Source: Paenibacillus yonginensis
GTDB taxonomy: Bacteria > Bacillota > Bacilli > Paenibacillales > Paenibacillaceae
Assembly (NCBI RefSeq): GCF_001685395.1
Contig: NZ_CP014167.1
Coordinates: forward strand, 873,501-937,500
Length of the DNA: 64,000 bases
Reading direction: 5' to 3'
Numbering within the stretch: position 1 is the stretch's first letter; the number at the start of each line of letters is the position of its first letter. The translations under genes and the position numbers were made by a program. Shown here piece after piece: positions 43,646-53,131 of this stretch. The notes beneath the pieces were generated by a model. That model was not told the DNA's origin. It was given only the letters and a program-made list of their open reading frames with translations, and ran no database searches.

Positions 43646-45081
43646 CGATCCGTAAAAAGCTGTTTATTTTTATTCCGTTGATGGTGCTTCTCATGAGCTC
43701 GGTTTCTTTTTTTCTCTTTGAAAGTGGTAAAAATGTGCAGGAAAGCTATCACCTGATGATGAACCGGATTTTGCTGTATAAGGAAGTATCCAATGAGGTC
43801 GGGCTTAACATGCAGTCCTTGAACCGCTATATCATGCAGATGGATACGGACAGCCTGCCGGGCGTTGTGCAGCATCTGGATGCCGTAAAGCGGCTCCGCA
43901 AGGAGCTGGACAGTCTGGAGACGATCGGCAGCAGCGATCTGCCGCTCGTAAATTACCGCAACATCATTGATACCTTTCTGGAGCAGGTGGAAGGGATGAT
44001 CGACCAGATTGAATATCAGGACTACAACACGATCGCCGGGGAATACATTGAAGCGGAGAAGTCGGAGCGTTTCATCCGGGAGGAAGCCCAAGAGCTGGTG
44101 GATATCGAACTTGAGCAGTACAAACCGATTTACCAGGAGATGATGGTGACGACCGAGAAATTGAACCGATACGGGATTCTTATGGTGATTAACGTAGCAG
44201 CGCTCAGCATCATGCTGGCCATGTGGCTGTCGAGCAGCATTATCGGACCGATTCGCCGCCTCGTCTCGACGGCCAAACAAATTGCCAAGGGACGTATGGA
44301 TACGAAAGCGCCGGAAAGCGATAAAAACGATGAAATCAGCATCCTGTGCCGGGCTTTTAACGGAATGATCGACAATATTCAAAGGCTGATGGCGGAAAAT
44401 ATTCAAAGCCTGGAGAAGGACCGGCTTGTCAAAGAGCTCGAATTGAAAGCGTTGCAAAGTCAAATTAATCCCCATTTTTTGTTTAATACGCTAAATTCGA
44501 TTTCCAGGCTTGCCTACATAGAAGGGGCTTCAAAAACGAGCGATCTGACCGTATCCGTCTCCCGGCTTCTCAGATACAATCTGCAGAAGCTAAATCAGGC
44601 GGTGCCGCTGCGTGAAGAGGTGGAGCATGTCACTGAATATATGAAGATCCAGAAAGCGAGGTTCCGAGACCGGATCGAATTTGTCATGGACATCGACGAA
44701 CCGGCGCTCGTCGGCTTAATTCCCTGCTTAACGCTGCAGCCGATTCTTGAAAACGCCTTTGTGCATGGCATCGAACAAATGGAGGAAGGTGCGGTGCTGA
44801 AGCTCAGCATCAACTGCAGCGGGGATGCGGTACGCATCGAAATCAGGGACAACGGCGTTGGCATGAGCCGGGAAACGGCGGACATGCTGCTGAAATCCAT
44901 CCGGGAAGATGCGCCCCGCATTGGCGGCGGCAAAAGCAAATCAACCGGGCTCGGAACACATAATGTGTTTAAGAGACTGCATTTATTTTTCGACGGGAAG
45001 GAACAAATTGAAATTGACAGTGCGGAGGGCGAAGGGACAGCGGTTATGTTCAAGCTGCCGTTTGTGACCATAGCTCCGTAG
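43642..45081 (+). CDS. LytS/YesM-type sensor histidine kinase
   Basis: A 479-residue kinase. Helix 1 is at about 10-30, an extracytoplasmic helical domain follows, then helix 2 (about 180-200), HAMP (RRLVSTAKQIAKGRMDTKA) and the phospho-acceptor H278 in QINPHFLFNTLNSISRLA. The ATPase N box is PILENAFVHGIE and the G box IRDNGVGMS. It should receive the signal from the anchored sugar-binding protein encoded just upstream, with which it shares GTGA overlapping start and stop, and pass phosphate to the next gene's product. Confidence 0.92.
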   Translation: MTIRKKLFIFIPLMVLLMSSVSFFLFESGKNVQESYHLMMNRILLYKEVSNEVGLNMQSLNRYIMQMDTDSLPGVVQHLDAVKRLRKELDSLETIGSSDLPLVNYRNIIDTFLEQVEGMIDQIEYQDYNTIAGEYIEAEKSERFIREEAQELVDIELEQYKPIYQEMMVTTEKLNRYGILMVINVAALSIMLAMWLSSSIIGPIRRLVSTAKQIAKGRMDTKAPESDKNDEISILCRAFNGMIDNIQRLMAENIQSLEKDRLVKELELKALQSQINPHFLFNTLNSISRLAYIEGASKTSDLTVSVSRLLRYNLQKLNQAVPLREEVEHVTEYMKIQKARFRDRIEFVMDIDEPALVGLIPCLTLQPILENAFVHGIEQMEEGAVLKLSINCSGDAVRIEIRDNGVGMSRETADMLLKSIREDAPRIGGGKSKSTGLGTHNVFKRLHLFFDGKEQIEIDSAEGEGTAVMFKLPFVTIAP

Positions 45082-45109
45082 GCCGCAAAAAAGAGAAGGG
45101 GGAATAAGC

Positions 45110-46693
45110 ATGTACAGCCTGCTGATCGCCGACGATGAAGCGCTGGAAAGGGAAGGCCTTGAGCTTATGATCCGGCACATGATGCCGGACACGTTTACGT
45201 TCCTGCATGCCGAGAACGGCCGGCGGGCGATCCAGATCGCCGAAGAGGAGCGGCCGGACTTTATTTTTATGGATATCAAAATGCCGGGCATTCAGGGCCT
45301 TGAGGCTGTCCGAGAAATTATGTCCAGATATCCGTCCACTAAAATCGTCATTATTACAGCACATGACTATTTTTCATATGCGAAGGAAGGTCTGGCGCTG
45401 GGTGTGCGCGGTTACCTGCTGAAGCCCGCAAGTCTGGCGGAAGTCCAGAATACGCTGACGATGCTGATTGCAGAGTCGGAAGAAGAGAAACGGGCGCGAA
45501 ACGATCAGCTGGCCCTGCGGGAAAAGCTGTCCCAGCTGATGCCTCTGGCCGAAAATGAGCTGTCGCTGATGCTGATGCTGGAATGTGTCCAGGAAGTGGA
45601 GCTGGAGCAGCTGGCCGGATTGCTGAATTTGCAGTGGGAAAAAGGGTACGCCATGGCGCTTTCCTTCTCCCGCCGCTCCAGGAAGGAGCTGGAGACGTTC
45701 CAGCTCGTCAAGAAAGAGATTTACGAAGCCGTCAAGCAGCTGGCCAAACCGAATTTGTCCTGCCTGGTCAGCCCGGTGGTCGGCTATCAGATGGCGCTTT
45801 TCATTCCGTTTCCTTCCGGCAAACCGGGGTATTCACAGCGCGTCATCTCCTTGGAATGGGGAGAGAAGATCCGCGGGTTCATCGAAGAGCGGTTTCAGGT
45901 TCCGCTTTCCGTGGGCATCGGATCGATCCGCGAAGGTTGGGACGGCATGACCCGTTCCTACCGGGAGGCTGTGCGCGTCTGCGCGGATGACAGCGACATC
46001 GTCAGCGTTCGGCATTACGACGATATTACGCACAGCTCGGGCCAGAAAATCATTTCGCTGGATGATGAGAAAAAGCTGCTGGATGCTTTGCTGCGGCATG
46101 ACAAGCAGGAAACGACGGAGCGTTTCAGTCTGCTGTTCGAGCGGCTTGAGCAAAGTGAACCCCGCTCGTTTCAGCGTCTGCGCGGGGAAGTGGTGGGCCT
46201 GCTGCTGTTCCTGAGCCGGGGGGTGCGCTACGGAGATAGCGCCGAGCTGATCTCCTCCCTCGGGGCAGCGGAGGATGCCGAAGCGCTTCACAGCGGTGCG
46301 CTGGTCTGGCTGAACGGATGGATCGACGGCATGAAGCAAGAGAAGGAGCAAAGCCGCTCCAGCGTGCTGCAGCGGGCGCTGCTTTATATCGGCGAGAAAT
46401 ACAAAGAAGATATTTCGATGGAAAGCAGCGCGGAATATGTGAACTTGAGTCCTTATTATTTCAGCAAGCTGTTTAAGCTGCAGACCGGCGAAACCTTTAT
46501 CGATTATGTGACACGGCTGCGCATTGACGAAGCGAAGAGGCTGATTGCTGAGCAGAATCTCAGTCTGAAGGAAATTTGCTACGAGGTCGGGTACAACGAT
46601 CCAAACTATTTCAGCCGCGTGTTCAAAAAGACAACGGGGATTACCCCAAGCGAATACCGCCAGCAGGCATGCGCCAAGTCCTTGTTAACTTAA
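45110..46693 (+). CDS. YesN-type response regulator with AraC domain
   Basis: A 527-residue regulator. The receiver domain has phospho-acceptor D55 in FIFMDIKMPGI. A long linker follows, and the C-terminal AraC DNA-binding domain (about 420-520) contains YVNLSPYYFSKLFKLQTGE and EICYEVGYNDPNYFSRVFKK. It is expected to activate the xylFGH operon that begins 200 bp downstream. A terminator hairpin overlaps its last codons and stop. Confidence 0.92.
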   Translation: MYSLLIADDEALEREGLELMIRHMMPDTFTFLHAENGRRAIQIAEEERPDFIFMDIKMPGIQGLEAVREIMSRYPSTKIVIITAHDYFSYAKEGLALGVRGYLLKPASLAEVQNTLTMLIAESEEEKRARNDQLALREKLSQLMPLAENELSLMLMLECVQEVELEQLAGLLNLQWEKGYAMALSFSRRSRKELETFQLVKKEIYEAVKQLAKPNLSCLVSPVVGYQMALFIPFPSGKPGYSQRVISLEWGEKIRGFIEERFQVPLSVGIGSIREGWDGMTRSYREAVRVCADDSDIVSVRHYDDITHSSGQKIISLDDEKKLLDALLRHDKQETTERFSLLFERLEQSEPRSFQRLRGEVVGLLLFLSRGVRYGDSAELISSLGAAEDAEALHSGALVWLNGWIDGMKQEKEQSRSSVLQRALLYIGEKYKEDISMESSAEYVNLSPYYFSKLFKLQTGETFIDYVTRLRIDEAKRLIAEQNLSLKEICYEVGYNDPNYFSRVFKKTTGITPSEYRQQACAKSLLT

Positions 46694-46709
46694 CAAGGAC
46701 TTTTTTGTG
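46676..46709 (+). terminator. Rho-independent terminator overlapping the regulator's stop codon
   Basis: AAGTCCTTGTT pairs with AACAAGGACTT, and a T run follows. The left arm forms the last codons of the response regulator and the stop lies in the loop region. Confidence 0.8.
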
Positions 46710-46848
46710 CTGGAGCACTAAAAAATCCAGCAAAATCCAGTAATGGTATTTTCATTTCATTTAGGATCAAACAAGTGCAGGTGGAGAGCAAAGAAATGCG
46801 GGCATTTACGGCCCCTTTATCCTGCCGGCGGTGCTAAGATCATCAATG

Positions 46849-46862
46849 TGAAAGCGCAATCA
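46849..46862. promoter_or_regulatory. cre site before xylF
   Basis: TGAAAGCGCAATCA agrees with the CcpA consensus at 15 of 16 positions when flanks are included. It lies 32 bases upstream of the xylF start. Confidence 0.55.
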
Positions 46863-46894
46863 ATCCTATGATTTGGAAAAGGGGCGAAGGAACA

Positions 46895-47989
46895 GTGAGA
46901 AATTTCGGGTCTACTTTACGGTTAAGCTTGGCGTCCATTTTGCTCGCAACTACCCTGGCGGCATGCGGCGTTGTGTCAGACGGCAACAGTAAAAACTCCG
47001 CGAGCAGCGGGAACGGCGGGAATGCCAAAGACGATAAAATCGTCATCGGCTTGTCGCTGGACACTTTGAAAGAGGAACGCTGGCAGAAAGACCGCGACCT
47101 TTTTTCGGCAAAAGTCCAGGAACTGGGCGGAGAAGTCAAGGTGCTGGCCGCTAACGGCGATGACGCGGTGCAAATGAGCCAGGCGGAACAGCTGATCTCG
47201 CAAGGTGTAGACGTGCTGGTTGTCGTGGCCCACAATGCGGAAGCTACCGCGCCGATCGTGGAGAAAGCGCACAAGGAAGGCATCAAGGTCATTGCCTATG
47301 ACCGTTTGATCAACAATGCGGACGTGGACTACTACATCTCCTTTGACAACGTCCGGGTTGGCGAGCTTCAAGCCCAGGCTGTTACCGAAGCTGCACCAAA
47401 AGGCAATATTGTCTATATCGGCGGGGCCGATACGGATAACAACGCGCACATGTTCAAAGAAGGTGCGATGAACGTGCTCAAACCGCTTGTAGATAAAGGC
47501 GACATCAAAATCGTATACGACCAGTTCTCTAAGGACTGGAAACCGGAAGAAGCTCTGAAAAACATGGAAAATGCGCTTACCGCCAATAAAAACGACATTC
47601 AAGGCGTGGTTGCTGCAAACGACGGCACTGCTGGCGGCGTGGTCCAAGCGTTGACCGCACAAGGCATGGCCGGCAAAATTCCGGTATCCGGACAAGACGC
47701 CGACCTGGCGGGCGTACAGCGGATCGCCGAAGGCAAACAGCTGATGACCGTTTACAAACCGATCAACCTGATTGCAACAACGGCCGCCGAAATGGCTGTA
47801 TCCGCAGCAAAAGGTGAAGAGGTAAAAGCGGACAAAACCGTAAACAACGGAAAAATCGACGTCCCTTCTGTGCTGCTGGACCCGATTGCGGTAAACAAAG
47901 ACAACCTGGATGTGGTCATCAAAGACGGCTTCCACAAGCTGGAAGAGGTTTATAAGAACGTTCCGAAGGACCAATGGCCAAAAGAATAA
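46895..47989 (+). CDS. xylF: D-xylose-binding lipoprotein of the XylFGH transporter
   Basis: About 364 residues. The lipobox TLAAC gives C24, followed by a Ser/Gly/Asn linker and the binding domain. Motifs shared with E. coli XylF, as I recall them, include ERWQKDRDLF, VIAYDRLINNADVDYYISFD, ALTANKNDIQGVVAANDGTA and SGQDADLAGVQRIA. It hands xylose (or a related aldopentose) to XylH. The GTG at 46895 follows AAGGAACA. The ATG at 46868 lacks a ribosome site and overlaps the cre region. In this operon the ATPase and permease follow in the usual F-G-H order. Confidence 0.92.
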   Translation: MRNFGSTLRLSLASILLATTLAACGVVSDGNSKNSASSGNGGNAKDDKIVIGLSLDTLKEERWQKDRDLFSAKVQELGGEVKVLAANGDDAVQMSQAEQLISQGVDVLVVVAHNAEATAPIVEKAHKEGIKVIAYDRLINNADVDYYISFDNVRVGELQAQAVTEAAPKGNIVYIGGADTDNNAHMFKEGAMNVLKPLVDKGDIKIVYDQFSKDWKPEEALKNMENALTANKNDIQGVVAANDGTAGGVVQALTAQGMAGKIPVSGQDADLAGVQRIAEGKQLMTVYKPINLIATTAAEMAVSAAKGEEVKADKTVNNGKIDVPSVLLDPIAVNKDNLDVVIKDGFHKLEEVYKNVPKDQWPKE

Positions 47990-48117
47990 ACCCAGCATAA
48001 CAACGGTGCGGGCGCGGGTCCTATGCGAATCTCTTCATGAACCCAGGCGGTTTCAGAGGAGGATGGCGGCGGGTACGCGCCCTGCCGAATTACCGGGCCG
48101 GAAGGGGAGCTAAACCT

Positions 48118-49629
48118 ATGCATGTGTTAGAAATGGTTAACATCACCAAAGAATTTCCCGGCGTGAAGGCTCTTGACCGCGTGAACTTCAAAGTGAAAAA
48201 AGGCGAAATTCACGCCCTGTGCGGCGAAAACGGAGCCGGTAAATCCACGCTGATGAAGGTGCTGAGCGGGCTTTATCCGTCGGGGACCTACAGCGGCGAC
48301 ATCGTCATCGGCGGGGAGAAAAAGCAGTTTCACAATATTACCGACGCCGAAAAAGCCGGAATCGCCATCATCCACCAGGAGCTGGCGCTCGTCAAGGAAA
48401 TGACGGTCGGCGAAAATATTTTTCTGGGCTCCGAGCCTACGAAACATGGGGTCATCCAATGGGATGAACTCTATCACAACGCTTCGATCTGGCTGAAAAG
48501 AGTCGGGCTGAACCTTTCCCCGGATACGAAGATTGGCAGCCTGGGAATCGGGCAGCAGCAGCTGGTGGAAATCGCCAAAGCGCTGTCCAAACATACAAAA
48601 ATCCTGATTCTGGACGAACCGACGGCCGCTCTCACGGAGAGCGAAGTCGCTATTTTGATGGATATTCTGAACCAGCTCCGTCGTGAGGAGGTGTCCTGTG
48701 TGTACATCTCGCATAAAATGCCGGAGGTTTTTGCGCTCGCGGATTCCATTACAGTTCTCCGGGACGGGCACACGGTGAAAACCCTGGACCGCCAGGAAAC
48801 GAACGACGACCAGGTCGTATCTCTCATGGTTGGCCGCGAATTAACGGAGCGTTATCCAAGGGTAGAGCACGCCCCGGCGGAAACGGTGCTGGAAGTGCGG
48901 AATTATAACGTCTGGCATCCGGAAAAGCGCAGCCAAAAAGTCATCAAGGATGTGAACTTCGAGCTTCGCAAGGGCGAAATCCTCGGGATTGCCGGACTTA
49001 TGGGGGCAGGACGGACCGAGCTTGTAAGCAGCCTGTTTGGGGCTTATCCGGGACGTTCCAGCGGCGAAGTGCGGATTAACGGCAAACCGGCCAAAATCCG
49101 TTCGGTGGCGGACGCCATCAAGTCGGGGATTGCGCTGGTCAGCGAGGACCGCAAACGCCAGGGGCTCGTGATGGGGATGGACGTCAAAACCAACACTACG
49201 CTGGCGACTATGCGCAAGGTGTCCAAAATGGGCGTCATCAATGTCAATGAGGAAATTAAATGGGGCCTTCAGTACGTGCAGGATTTGAAGACGAAAACCG
49301 CATCGCTGGAGACGCTGGTCGGTACGCTTTCAGGGGGGAACCAGCAAAAGGTAGTCATCGGCAAATGGCTGATGTCCGATCCTAAAATCCTGATCATGGA
49401 CGAACCGACCCGCGGCATCGACGTCGGGGCGAAATATGAAATCTATCATTTAATGAACCGGCTGGTGGCGCAGGGCGTTGCCATTATTATGATTTCTTCG
49501 GAGCTGCCCGAGGTGCTTGGCATGAGCGACCGGATTCTGGTGATGAGCGAAGGGGAATTCGTCCGCGAATTCGATTGGCGGGAAGCGACGCAAGAAAATA
49601 TTATGCAAGCCGCAACGGGAGGGAAATAA
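48118..49629 (+). CDS. xylG: Xylose ABC transporter ATP-binding protein
   Basis: A 503-residue double ATPase. The N-terminal unit has Walker A CGENGAGKST, signature LGIGQQQ and Walker B ILDEPTAAL. The C-terminal unit has the degenerate Walker A GLMGAGRTE, signature LSGGNQQK and Walker B IMDEPTRGID, the pattern of sugar importers of the Rbs/Xyl/Mgl class. The frame reaches 48037, but ATG 48118 has GGAAGGGGAG and the family start. It lies between xylF and xylH. Confidence 0.92.
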   Translation: MHVLEMVNITKEFPGVKALDRVNFKVKKGEIHALCGENGAGKSTLMKVLSGLYPSGTYSGDIVIGGEKKQFHNITDAEKAGIAIIHQELALVKEMTVGENIFLGSEPTKHGVIQWDELYHNASIWLKRVGLNLSPDTKIGSLGIGQQQLVEIAKALSKHTKILILDEPTAALTESEVAILMDILNQLRREEVSCVYISHKMPEVFALADSITVLRDGHTVKTLDRQETNDDQVVSLMVGRELTERYPRVEHAPAETVLEVRNYNVWHPEKRSQKVIKDVNFELRKGEILGIAGLMGAGRTELVSSLFGAYPGRSSGEVRINGKPAKIRSVADAIKSGIALVSEDRKRQGLVMGMDVKTNTTLATMRKVSKMGVINVNEEIKWGLQYVQDLKTKTASLETLVGTLSGGNQQKVVIGKWLMSDPKILIMDEPTRGIDVGAKYEIYHLMNRLVAQGVAIIMISSELPEVLGMSDRILVMSEGEFVREFDWREATQENIMQAATGGK

Positions 49630-49631
49630 AC

Positions 49632-50825
49632 ATGATGCTTCAAAAGGATCTTCAAACACAGCAAAATGTCCCGGCAGCCAAAACGTCGCTCTGGAGCAGC
49701 CTGTTCGGGAAAATGGACGTGCGCGCTTATACTATGGTCGGTGCGCTTATCCTGATTTGGGCGCTTTTCGGCATTCTGGATCCTACGTTTTTGACTTCAC
49801 GGAACTTGTCCAACCTGTTTACACAGATGTCCGTGACCTCCATTTTGGCTATCGGAATGGTGCTAGTGATCGTGGCGGGGCATATCGACCTTTCGGTAGG
49901 CTCCATCGTTGGTTTGACGGGCGGGATTGCCGCGATTTTCAGCAACTGGCTGGAGCTGCCGGCGTACCTTGTTATTCTTGTCACATTGGCAGCCGGTCTG
50001 GTGCTTGGACTAGTCCAAGGCTGGCTTGTTGCATATAAAATGATTCCGGCCTTTATCGTCACCCTGGGCGGCATGCTCGTCTTCCGCGGTATTTTGATGG
50101 GCGTTACCAAATCCACGACGATTCCGGTATCGGATTCTTTTATCGAAATGCTGGGCAACGCGTATTTTGCCTCCGGCTTTGGCATCATTCTTGGCCTGAT
50201 CGCCGTGGCTTTTATTTTGTGGTCCACCTTCCGCAAACGCCGTTCTCGGCAGAAATACGGGTTTGAAGTGTCCCCGATCAGTGTGGATATTATCAAAGTT
50301 GTCGTATTGTCCCTGCTGGTGATTACGTTCGTACTGGTGATGAACGCCTATAAAGGAATTCCTTTCCCGATCATTTTTGTGATCGTGCTTGCGATCATCT
50401 TTTTCTTCCTGTCCACCAAAACCACATTCGGGCGCCATATTTACGCTTTGGGCGGCAACCCGGAAGCGGCCCGTTTGTCCGGCATCAATATCCGGTTCAA
50501 AACGATGATGATCTTTATGCTCAGCGGCCTGCTGGCTTCCATCGCGTCGATTGTCCTGACTTCCCGTCTCGCGTCCGCGACGATTACGGCCGGGAACATG
50601 GCCGAAATGGATGCGATCGCCGCTTGTGTAATCGGCGGAACTTCATTGATGGGCGGCGCGGGTACCGTTATCGGTGCGCTGATCGGCGCTTTGGTGATGA
50701 CTTCGCTGGATAACGGGATGTCTTTGATGGGAATGGAATCGTTCTGGCAGTACGTGGTGAAAGGTTCAATTCTCGTCTTCGCCGTATGGCTCGACATTTC
50801 GAACCGCCGCAAGGGCGTAAGATAA
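49632..50825 (+). CDS. xylH: Xylose ABC transporter permease
   Basis: A 397-residue permease of the BPD_transp_2 class with about ten to twelve hydrophobic helices. Typical motifs are VIVAGHIDLSVGSIVGLTGG, PAFIVTLGGMLVFRG, ALGGNPEAARLSGINI and GTSLMGGAGTVIGALIGAL, as in XylH, RbsC and MglC. It forms the pore for XylF and XylG. Its ATG lies 2 bp after the xylG stop with GGAGGG inside the xylG end. A terminator follows. Confidence 0.92.
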   Translation: MMLQKDLQTQQNVPAAKTSLWSSLFGKMDVRAYTMVGALILIWALFGILDPTFLTSRNLSNLFTQMSVTSILAIGMVLVIVAGHIDLSVGSIVGLTGGIAAIFSNWLELPAYLVILVTLAAGLVLGLVQGWLVAYKMIPAFIVTLGGMLVFRGILMGVTKSTTIPVSDSFIEMLGNAYFASGFGIILGLIAVAFILWSTFRKRRSRQKYGFEVSPISVDIIKVVVLSLLVITFVLVMNAYKGIPFPIIFVIVLAIIFFFLSTKTTFGRHIYALGGNPEAARLSGINIRFKTMMIFMLSGLLASIASIVLTSRLASATITAGNMAEMDAIAACVIGGTSLMGGAGTVIGALIGALVMTSLDNGMSLMGMESFWQYVVKGSILVFAVWLDISNRRKGVR

Positions 50826-50856
50826 TTGCAAGTTGCTTGTTATAGTAAAGGATAAG

Positions 50857-50892
50857 ACGGCATCTGAGGAGAGGATTCTCTTCAGATGCCGT
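50857..50892 (+). terminator. Rho-independent terminator of the xyl operon
   Basis: ACGGCATCTGA pairs with TCAGATGCCGT and is followed by TTTT. Confidence 0.8.
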
Positions 50893-51031
50893 TTTTGCTG
50901 TTCTTCTGCGCGAAACGAGCCGCTGCGGTGAGAGAAGTAAGGAAGGATACAACCCTCTGCCGGTCTAAAAAAGAAGCCGCTCACGGTTAAATTCGCTCTA
51001 GGCTTTCGATGCGAACCCACACGAACAGTGT

Positions 51032-51109
51032 GAATAGCCGAGAATATCCGTATTAGCCGCGAACGGCCTTAATAGCCGCGAATGGCTCTAAACGGCCAGA
51101 ATGACTCGG
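51032..51109. repeat. Degenerate 20-bp tandem units
   Basis: Three or four imperfect copies of a roughly 20-bp unit with core TAGCCGCGAA(C/T)GGC occur next to each other between the xyl operon and the chbG-type gene. The unit contains a GCC-GGC dyad. The function is unknown. Confidence 0.4.
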
Positions 51110-51111
51110 AC

Positions 51112-52011
51112 CTAGGCCAGCCTCCGCTGGACAGCCTGCAAGTCGGACCAGCGGATCACCCGGATGCCCTCCGCTTTGATTTTGTCCCAGGTTTGGGGAT
51201 CCGTTAATAAGCCCATCTCGATACCGCGCCAGCGCCAATGCGGCGTAATCGCTTTAAGCTCGTCATTAACGGCGGAAGGGTGCATGATCAGCTCCGAGAT
51301 GCCGGCAGACATTTGTTCGAGCGCGGCGAACAGCCTGGTCTTGGCTTCCGCATAGGAGGCGGTTTCCGGAGCATAAGGCCAATTAAGCAGATCGTCCGGG
51401 ATCAGTACACCGTGATGATCGGCAAATTGGACGCTGCTTTCAGCCAGTTCGGCCAAAGCCGGGTCGGTGAAAGCTGCGGCGGCAGATCTGGGCAGACGCA
51501 GCGGGAGTCCATGTTTCGCTGCGGCCTCTATCAGGATTTGAACAAAATTGCGGCCGGTGGCCAGGCCAAACAAGCTGCCCATGTGGTTATCCAAATGAGT
51601 AGGGGCAATGCCCCAGGCCAAAGCTTTTGTGATCTGTGCGTTGATTTCGGCTTTTACTTCTTCCGGGTCGGCTTGAGCTTCAAAGGTTGGACAGTCAGAA
51701 GGGAAGAACCCGTCTTCGCCCCGCAGGGATGCAGACCGGCAGATATCGTTGAGCGGTCCCCATTTGTACGTTTCCCATTCACTGGTTAGGGTTAAATGAA
51801 CGCCAACATCGCTATGGGCAAGCTGTCTGCCAAGTCTGGAAGCGTCAAGCGCCCACGGGCAGGTCATCATTACACTGGTTGAGACTGGCAAACCGCTTCG
51901 CAATAAACTGGCAATCCCGGCATTTGTGGCCTGACACATGCCGAAATCGTCGGCATTGATCAATAACAGACGGTCGGTTGGGTTAAAGCCTAACAGTTCG
52001 GAGGTTTTCAT
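51112..52011 (-). CDS. ChbG/HpnK-family (YdjC-like) carbohydrate deacetylase
   Basis: A 299-residue protein. The metal-site motifs are LLINADDFGMCQATNAGI, DVGVHLTLTSEW and THLDNHMGSLFG, typical of the YdjC/ChbG family, which removes acetyl groups from chitobiose-like or other diacetylated sugars. No signal peptide is present, so the substrate is intracellular. It stands alone; there is no PTS or glycosidase gene beside it. Confidence 0.87.
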   Translation of the reverse strand: MKTSELLGFNPTDRLLLINADDFGMCQATNAGIASLLRSGLPVSTSVMMTCPWALDASRLGRQLAHSDVGVHLTLTSEWETYKWGPLNDICRSASLRGEDGFFPSDCPTFEAQADPEEVKAEINAQITKALAWGIAPTHLDNHMGSLFGLATGRNFVQILIEAAAKHGLPLRLPRSAAAAFTDPALAELAESSVQFADHHGVLIPDDLLNWPYAPETASYAEAKTRLFAALEQMSAGISELIMHPSAVNDELKAITPHWRWRGIEMGLLTDPQTWDKIKAEGIRVIRWSDLQAVQRRLA

Positions 52012-52166
52012 CTGGAATGGCTCCTTAAGTGGATTTCTCTTGATATATTTATGGACTTTTCCGCAGGGACATAACCTTTAAGTGGTATCCCAGCCTATAC
52101 CCCATTTCTGAAGCCAGCCGCCCTGGCTGATGCTCAAGCTTTCATGTATCAGGATTTCAGTAAGAC

Positions 52167-52234
52167 AAAACACCTTCAAGAAACGCGCCGTTTCGAAAGA
52201 AAGCAGCGGCGGACGACTTGAAGGTGTTTTTTTG
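52167..52234 (-). terminator. Rho-independent terminator of the LysR gene
   Basis: AAAACACCTTCAAG pairs with CTTGAAGGTGTTTT around a 36-base loop that includes a smaller stem. Read on the minus strand it ends in TTTTGTCTTA. Confidence 0.65.
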
Positions 52235-52246
52235 GGGGAGCTGTGA

Positions 52247-53131
52247 TCAAGAGATCAGTTCTATAAATTTGGCTGCCGCATTGGAAAGCGGGAGGCTGTG
52301 TTTGATCATGATCCCGACCTGGGAAGGCGGCATTTCCACATCGAGCTTGACCTCGAACAGCGAACCTTCCGCCAGTTCTCTGGCGATAAACTCCCGGGTG
52401 ACATAAGAAATGCCCAGTCCTCTGCGGGCAAATTCAATCAGCAGGTCAACGCTGCCGACCTCGATTTCCGGTTTAATGCTGTAGCCGTACCTTTCAAAGA
52501 GTTCAGTAATGGCCATTCGAACCCGGCTGTTGCGGGAGAACAGAATAATCGGGTACTGCAGCAGCTCATCAATGCTGAGCACTTTGTCCTTCAGCTCGGC
52601 ATATTGCTCCCCTGCGACAAAACAATCGTTCAGCTGGAAGCTTTCTTTGACCTCAAGCTGCGGATCAACAATTGGCATCCGCACGACGCCGAAATCAATT
52701 TTGCCTTCCTTCAGCACCGAAATGATCTCCGGGGTGGTGCCATGGTTTAAATGCAGCTTCACATTCGGGTACATGCGGTGAAAGTTCTCCAGATATGGCA
52801 GCAAATAATGTTTGAACAGCGAATCGCTGCCGCCGATCCGCAGCTCTCCGCTTTCCAGATTTTTTAGAGCTGCCATTTTCTCTTCCGCCAATGAAATCAG
52901 GATTTGAGACTGCTCGATATAAGAGTAGAGCATGGAGCCCTCCTGGGTGAGGATAACGCCTTTGGCGTTCCGGTGGAACAAGGGGATTCCAAAGCTGTCC
53001 TCCAGCTGTTTGATGGCATGGCTGACGCTTGGCTGGGTCAGAAACAACGCTTTGGCTGCTTGTGTGAGACTGCCTGTCTTGGCGGCCCAATAAAACACCT
53101 TGTATAACTCATAATTGTTAGTCATAGACAC
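52247..53131 (-). CDS. LysR-family transcriptional regulator divergent from zwf
   Basis: About 294 residues with the N-terminal helix-turn-helix YWAAKTGSLTQAAKALFLTQ, PSVSHAIKQLEDSFG and an effector-binding domain with GELRIGGSDSLFKHYLLP. The start is a GTG at 53131 with AGGAGA eight bases upstream. It is divergent from zwf-gnd with 188 bp between, the usual layout for a LysR protein controlling its neighbour. The inducer is not predictable. Confidence 0.88.
   Translation of the reverse strand: MSMTNNYELYKVFYWAAKTGSLTQAAKALFLTQPSVSHAIKQLEDSFGIPLFHRNAKGVILTQEGSMLYSYIEQSQILISLAEEKMAALKNLESGELRIGGSDSLFKHYLLPYLENFHRMYPNVKLHLNHGTTPEIISVLKEGKIDFGVVRMPIVDPQLEVKESFQLNDCFVAGEQYAELKDKVLSIDELLQYPIILFSRNSRVRMAITELFERYGYSIKPEIEVGSVDLLIEFARRGLGISYVTREFIARELAEGSLFEVKLDVEMPPSQVGIMIKHSLPLSNAAAKFIELIS

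Noticed and set aside
46976..47998. 340-residue open frame on the minus strand
   Set aside because: Mirror of xylF; composition and lack of start signals argue against a gene.
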